Below are positions 26,701 to 29,174 of a DNA stretch of 29,174 nt, in pieces (the stretch's first letter is position 1; each line of letters starts with the position of its first letter). The stretch covers positions 428,941 through 458,114 of the forward strand of contig BLXT01002256.1 of the NCBI GenBank assembly GCA_019648995.1, given 5' to 3'. The position numbers and the translations under genes are program-made. The stretch is from Plakobranchus ocellatus (taxonomy: Eukaryota > Mollusca > Gastropoda > Plakobranchidae). A model generated the notes under the pieces. The model did not search any database, was not told where the DNA came from, and saw only the letters and a program-made list of their open reading frames with translations.

Positions 26701-29174
26701 TGACATTAACTGGTCTATCACAATCAATAACTTTAGAATACATGCAACACTTTCTTTTACTAATGAAATCTACATTCTTATAAAAAAAAATAGTTTAAGG
26801 AAGCCTTCAGTCCTCAGAGGTCTGAAAGCATGAAGAGTTATAGTAGTTGGTCATATCTTTATTAAGCCTAAACGTTTTCTTTTACGGTATGCATTGAAAA
26901 CGATCTCGATCCAGTTTCTCACTTCGAGACAGGGAAAAAAAATAATAATGTCAAACTTGAGAATGTCTGATAAAAATTTAGGGATCCCCCAAGACCATGT
27001 TTAGACTTATCACAGTAAAGCATACAAATACATATGAAAGAGTTAAAAACTATATAATTCTTTAAGACCGTAAACGAAGACAATATTAAAAAATATTCTT
27101 TGTACGGCCGAGATCTTCGAGACTATTGGTGTAATTTCATTGATGGTTAAATTCTTCCAATGATGATAATACAACATCTGTTAAACTCAGATTAACAAAA
27201 AAAGTTCGGAATTTTTTTATACAACATTTGCAATAGTTATCTCTAGAATGGCCAAGGGCCTTAACAAATTGAACGGTAGATGTAAGAGAATGAAGATTAA
27301 GATTTACTTATTTTTTGCAACCGCGATCGATTGGCCATTCTTATAACTGTGAGCACTTTCATCGATCTTGTGTGGCATAAAACGTCAGTAAAGGGACATT
27401 ACAAATGTATTTGAAGTTACGATAAGATTTGAAGAGAGTCAATGTAGGCGTACTGGCCAGAGTTAGATTTCAGAGTTTATATGGGCCTATTTTGGCTTTC
27501 ACTAATCAAAACCACCGTTTCTGCCACTTCGATTGCTTCCATCATCCTTTGTTTGCCTCCGGCTCCGTTATTGACTTTTTTTTTCTTTTCTCATCTCAGT
27601 TTGAAAAATAAAGGTATTCTTTGGCCTAGTATTGTGAAACAAAAAAGTTTTGATTCCCCAGAGAGACCCCCTTACATTAGGTCATCACTCTTGAAACATT
27701 TTAAAAAAGCAACAAGGACTCAGTGTACCCGTAGTAGAGCGAATAACATTTCCTACAACCATTATTCACGCATGTAAACAATAAATTATTTTACTGAAGC
27801 ATGTTATTCAATTTTTAAAAACAACGACTTGATTACAGTATTGTATCAGTGTCTGAAGATGACTAAATTATTTCCTTACAGGAGATGCAGTATCATTAAA
27901 ACATTGTGGCCATTAACAACAAGGTCCAATCTCCATCTGGTAAAGACTATATATATTTATCGTAAGAGTAGACTGCAAAAGTAAAATGCATGTGCAACCT
28001 ATGCGATGTAATTATATAAGCTGGTGGTAGGTAGAAATGTAACACAGGGTTACCAAAGACCTAAATTGAATTGAGCCTTGGGCTAAATTGTGTACACCAC
28101 AAATTTTAATAGCACGGGATGGTTCGTAGATCTCGATGGCTTATTCATTTTAACATGTTTGAATAGTGTCATGTCAGATTTCAAAGATCTACGACTGCAT
28201 ATATAATTAGGTTGACTAATTCCATCATCGATAATACTGTTGCAATACCAACCGGTTGCAAAGCATCAAATTAAGCAATAAAAACATAGATCTACCCCTG
28301 ATCTCTAAAGCGTGTTTCTAAATCTAGCACGGCTGTTTATCCTAGGAATCTTAGTTTCCAGCTAGATCTGTAATTGAATATTTTTTACCCCTAGTTTTCT
28401 GTGGGCACTGAAGTGCAACCAACCGCAACTTCATCGGAGATTTGTCTGCTGGTGAAGAAATTGTGTTTTATAGAAATTTTGTCACTTTTAATTGAATGCC
28501 ACATAAATATAATTGGTACCATTATAAACGTCATTTCAAGCTGTATAAAACGAATATATTCTTAAATACAGTGCAGTTTGTATACACCTGAATTAGCATC
28601 AAAGGAAGGCTCTATACACACCATGAGAGAGTATTATACTCATTAGAATTTAATTAATTAATACTCATCCGAATTTTTTACATAAGCAAATTTTACATGT
28701 ATGTTTTCCTTAAAAGTATTATTAGCTTCAGTGGCAGGCAAAATTATTCTGGGCTTATGAAAAGTAAAGGAGGAGCTTGGATCTTTGGGTTCAAAGTGTC
28801 TACCTGTGTACCATTAGTAGCACCAACATAGCTTCTAGACTTAAGTTACTGATTGTAAGTTGGGATAACATTGTATAGAGCTATGCAAAGGAGAGTTTCC
28901 CCTCATAAATCTTCCGAAACCAGGGAAATCTAAGAACACTTAATTACAGGGATAAACAGAATTAACAGATCTGATAACAATCAAGTAACACTTCACTTTT
29001 CTCATCCTTTTAACTATTGCATTCAGTGTTCCATACCTTATTACTATGCCTTCCCATTTTTTATGATTCTAAACCCAGGTTAAGGGGAAGCTTCTCTAAA
29101 CATTTCTAATGTACTTGCTTTTATCTAAATTGTTTATAAATACACTTAGGGACTGTTCAAATATAATCTTACAC
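26701..29174. other. Region without recognisable genes
   Basis: AT-rich DNA to the window end. The overlapping open stretches at 27429-27777 and all others are short and lack family features. No RNA gene or repeat array was recognised. Confidence 0.5.

Noticed and set aside
27429..27777. Overlapping 60- and 98-codon open frames near the window end
   Set aside because: Phe/Leu-rich with no recognisable motif, as expected by chance in AT-rich DNA.

Overview
The window looks like nuclear DNA of an animal, most likely a mollusc and perhaps a gastropod. It is AT-rich, intron-bearing, full of microsatellites, and carries relics of non-LTR retrotransposons, a mariner, a tRNA-derived SINE and several multicopy transposon-like gene families that I associate with mollusc, cnidarian and arthropod genomes. 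The species assignment is inference.

The dominant feature is the 5' part of a single-chain eukaryotic-type urease gene on the minus strand. Eleven coding exons can be read from the ATG at 22530 down to 87. All have GT/AG borders and matching phases, and together they encode 347 residues: the whole gamma-like domain, the whole beta-like domain and the first residues of the alpha (catalytic) domain. The rest of the alpha domain, with the nickel ligands, lies beyond base 1. One exon (14416-14496, 81 nt, phase 0/0) encodes 27 extra residues inside the beta-like domain. Leaving it out restores the usual family sequence exactly at the junction.

The introns are large and act as landing sites. Intron 10 (174-2193) holds a CR1/L2-like LINE relic. 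Intron 9 (2275-11582) holds an RTE-like LINE 3' end, two relics of one multicopy gene family with a Cys-rich tail (3055-3785 and 8470-9280), a tandem repeat block (about 4020-5168), a relic of another transposon-like family (5165-5550), an AGATCT-rich block (6450-7060) and a GA microsatellite. Intron 8 has a tRNA-derived SINE. Introns 3 to 6 carry several microsatellites. Intron 2 (16511-21684) contains an unrecognised Cys-rich ORF (17413-18240), short tandem duplications and a mariner transposase with two nonsense codons (19751-20983).

Upstream of the urease start lies about 2 kb without a recognised gene. On the plus strand at 24485-26183 there is an almost complete transposon-like gene of a multicopy family, broken by two apparent single-base deletions. 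The remaining 3 kb to the window end shows no recognisable gene.
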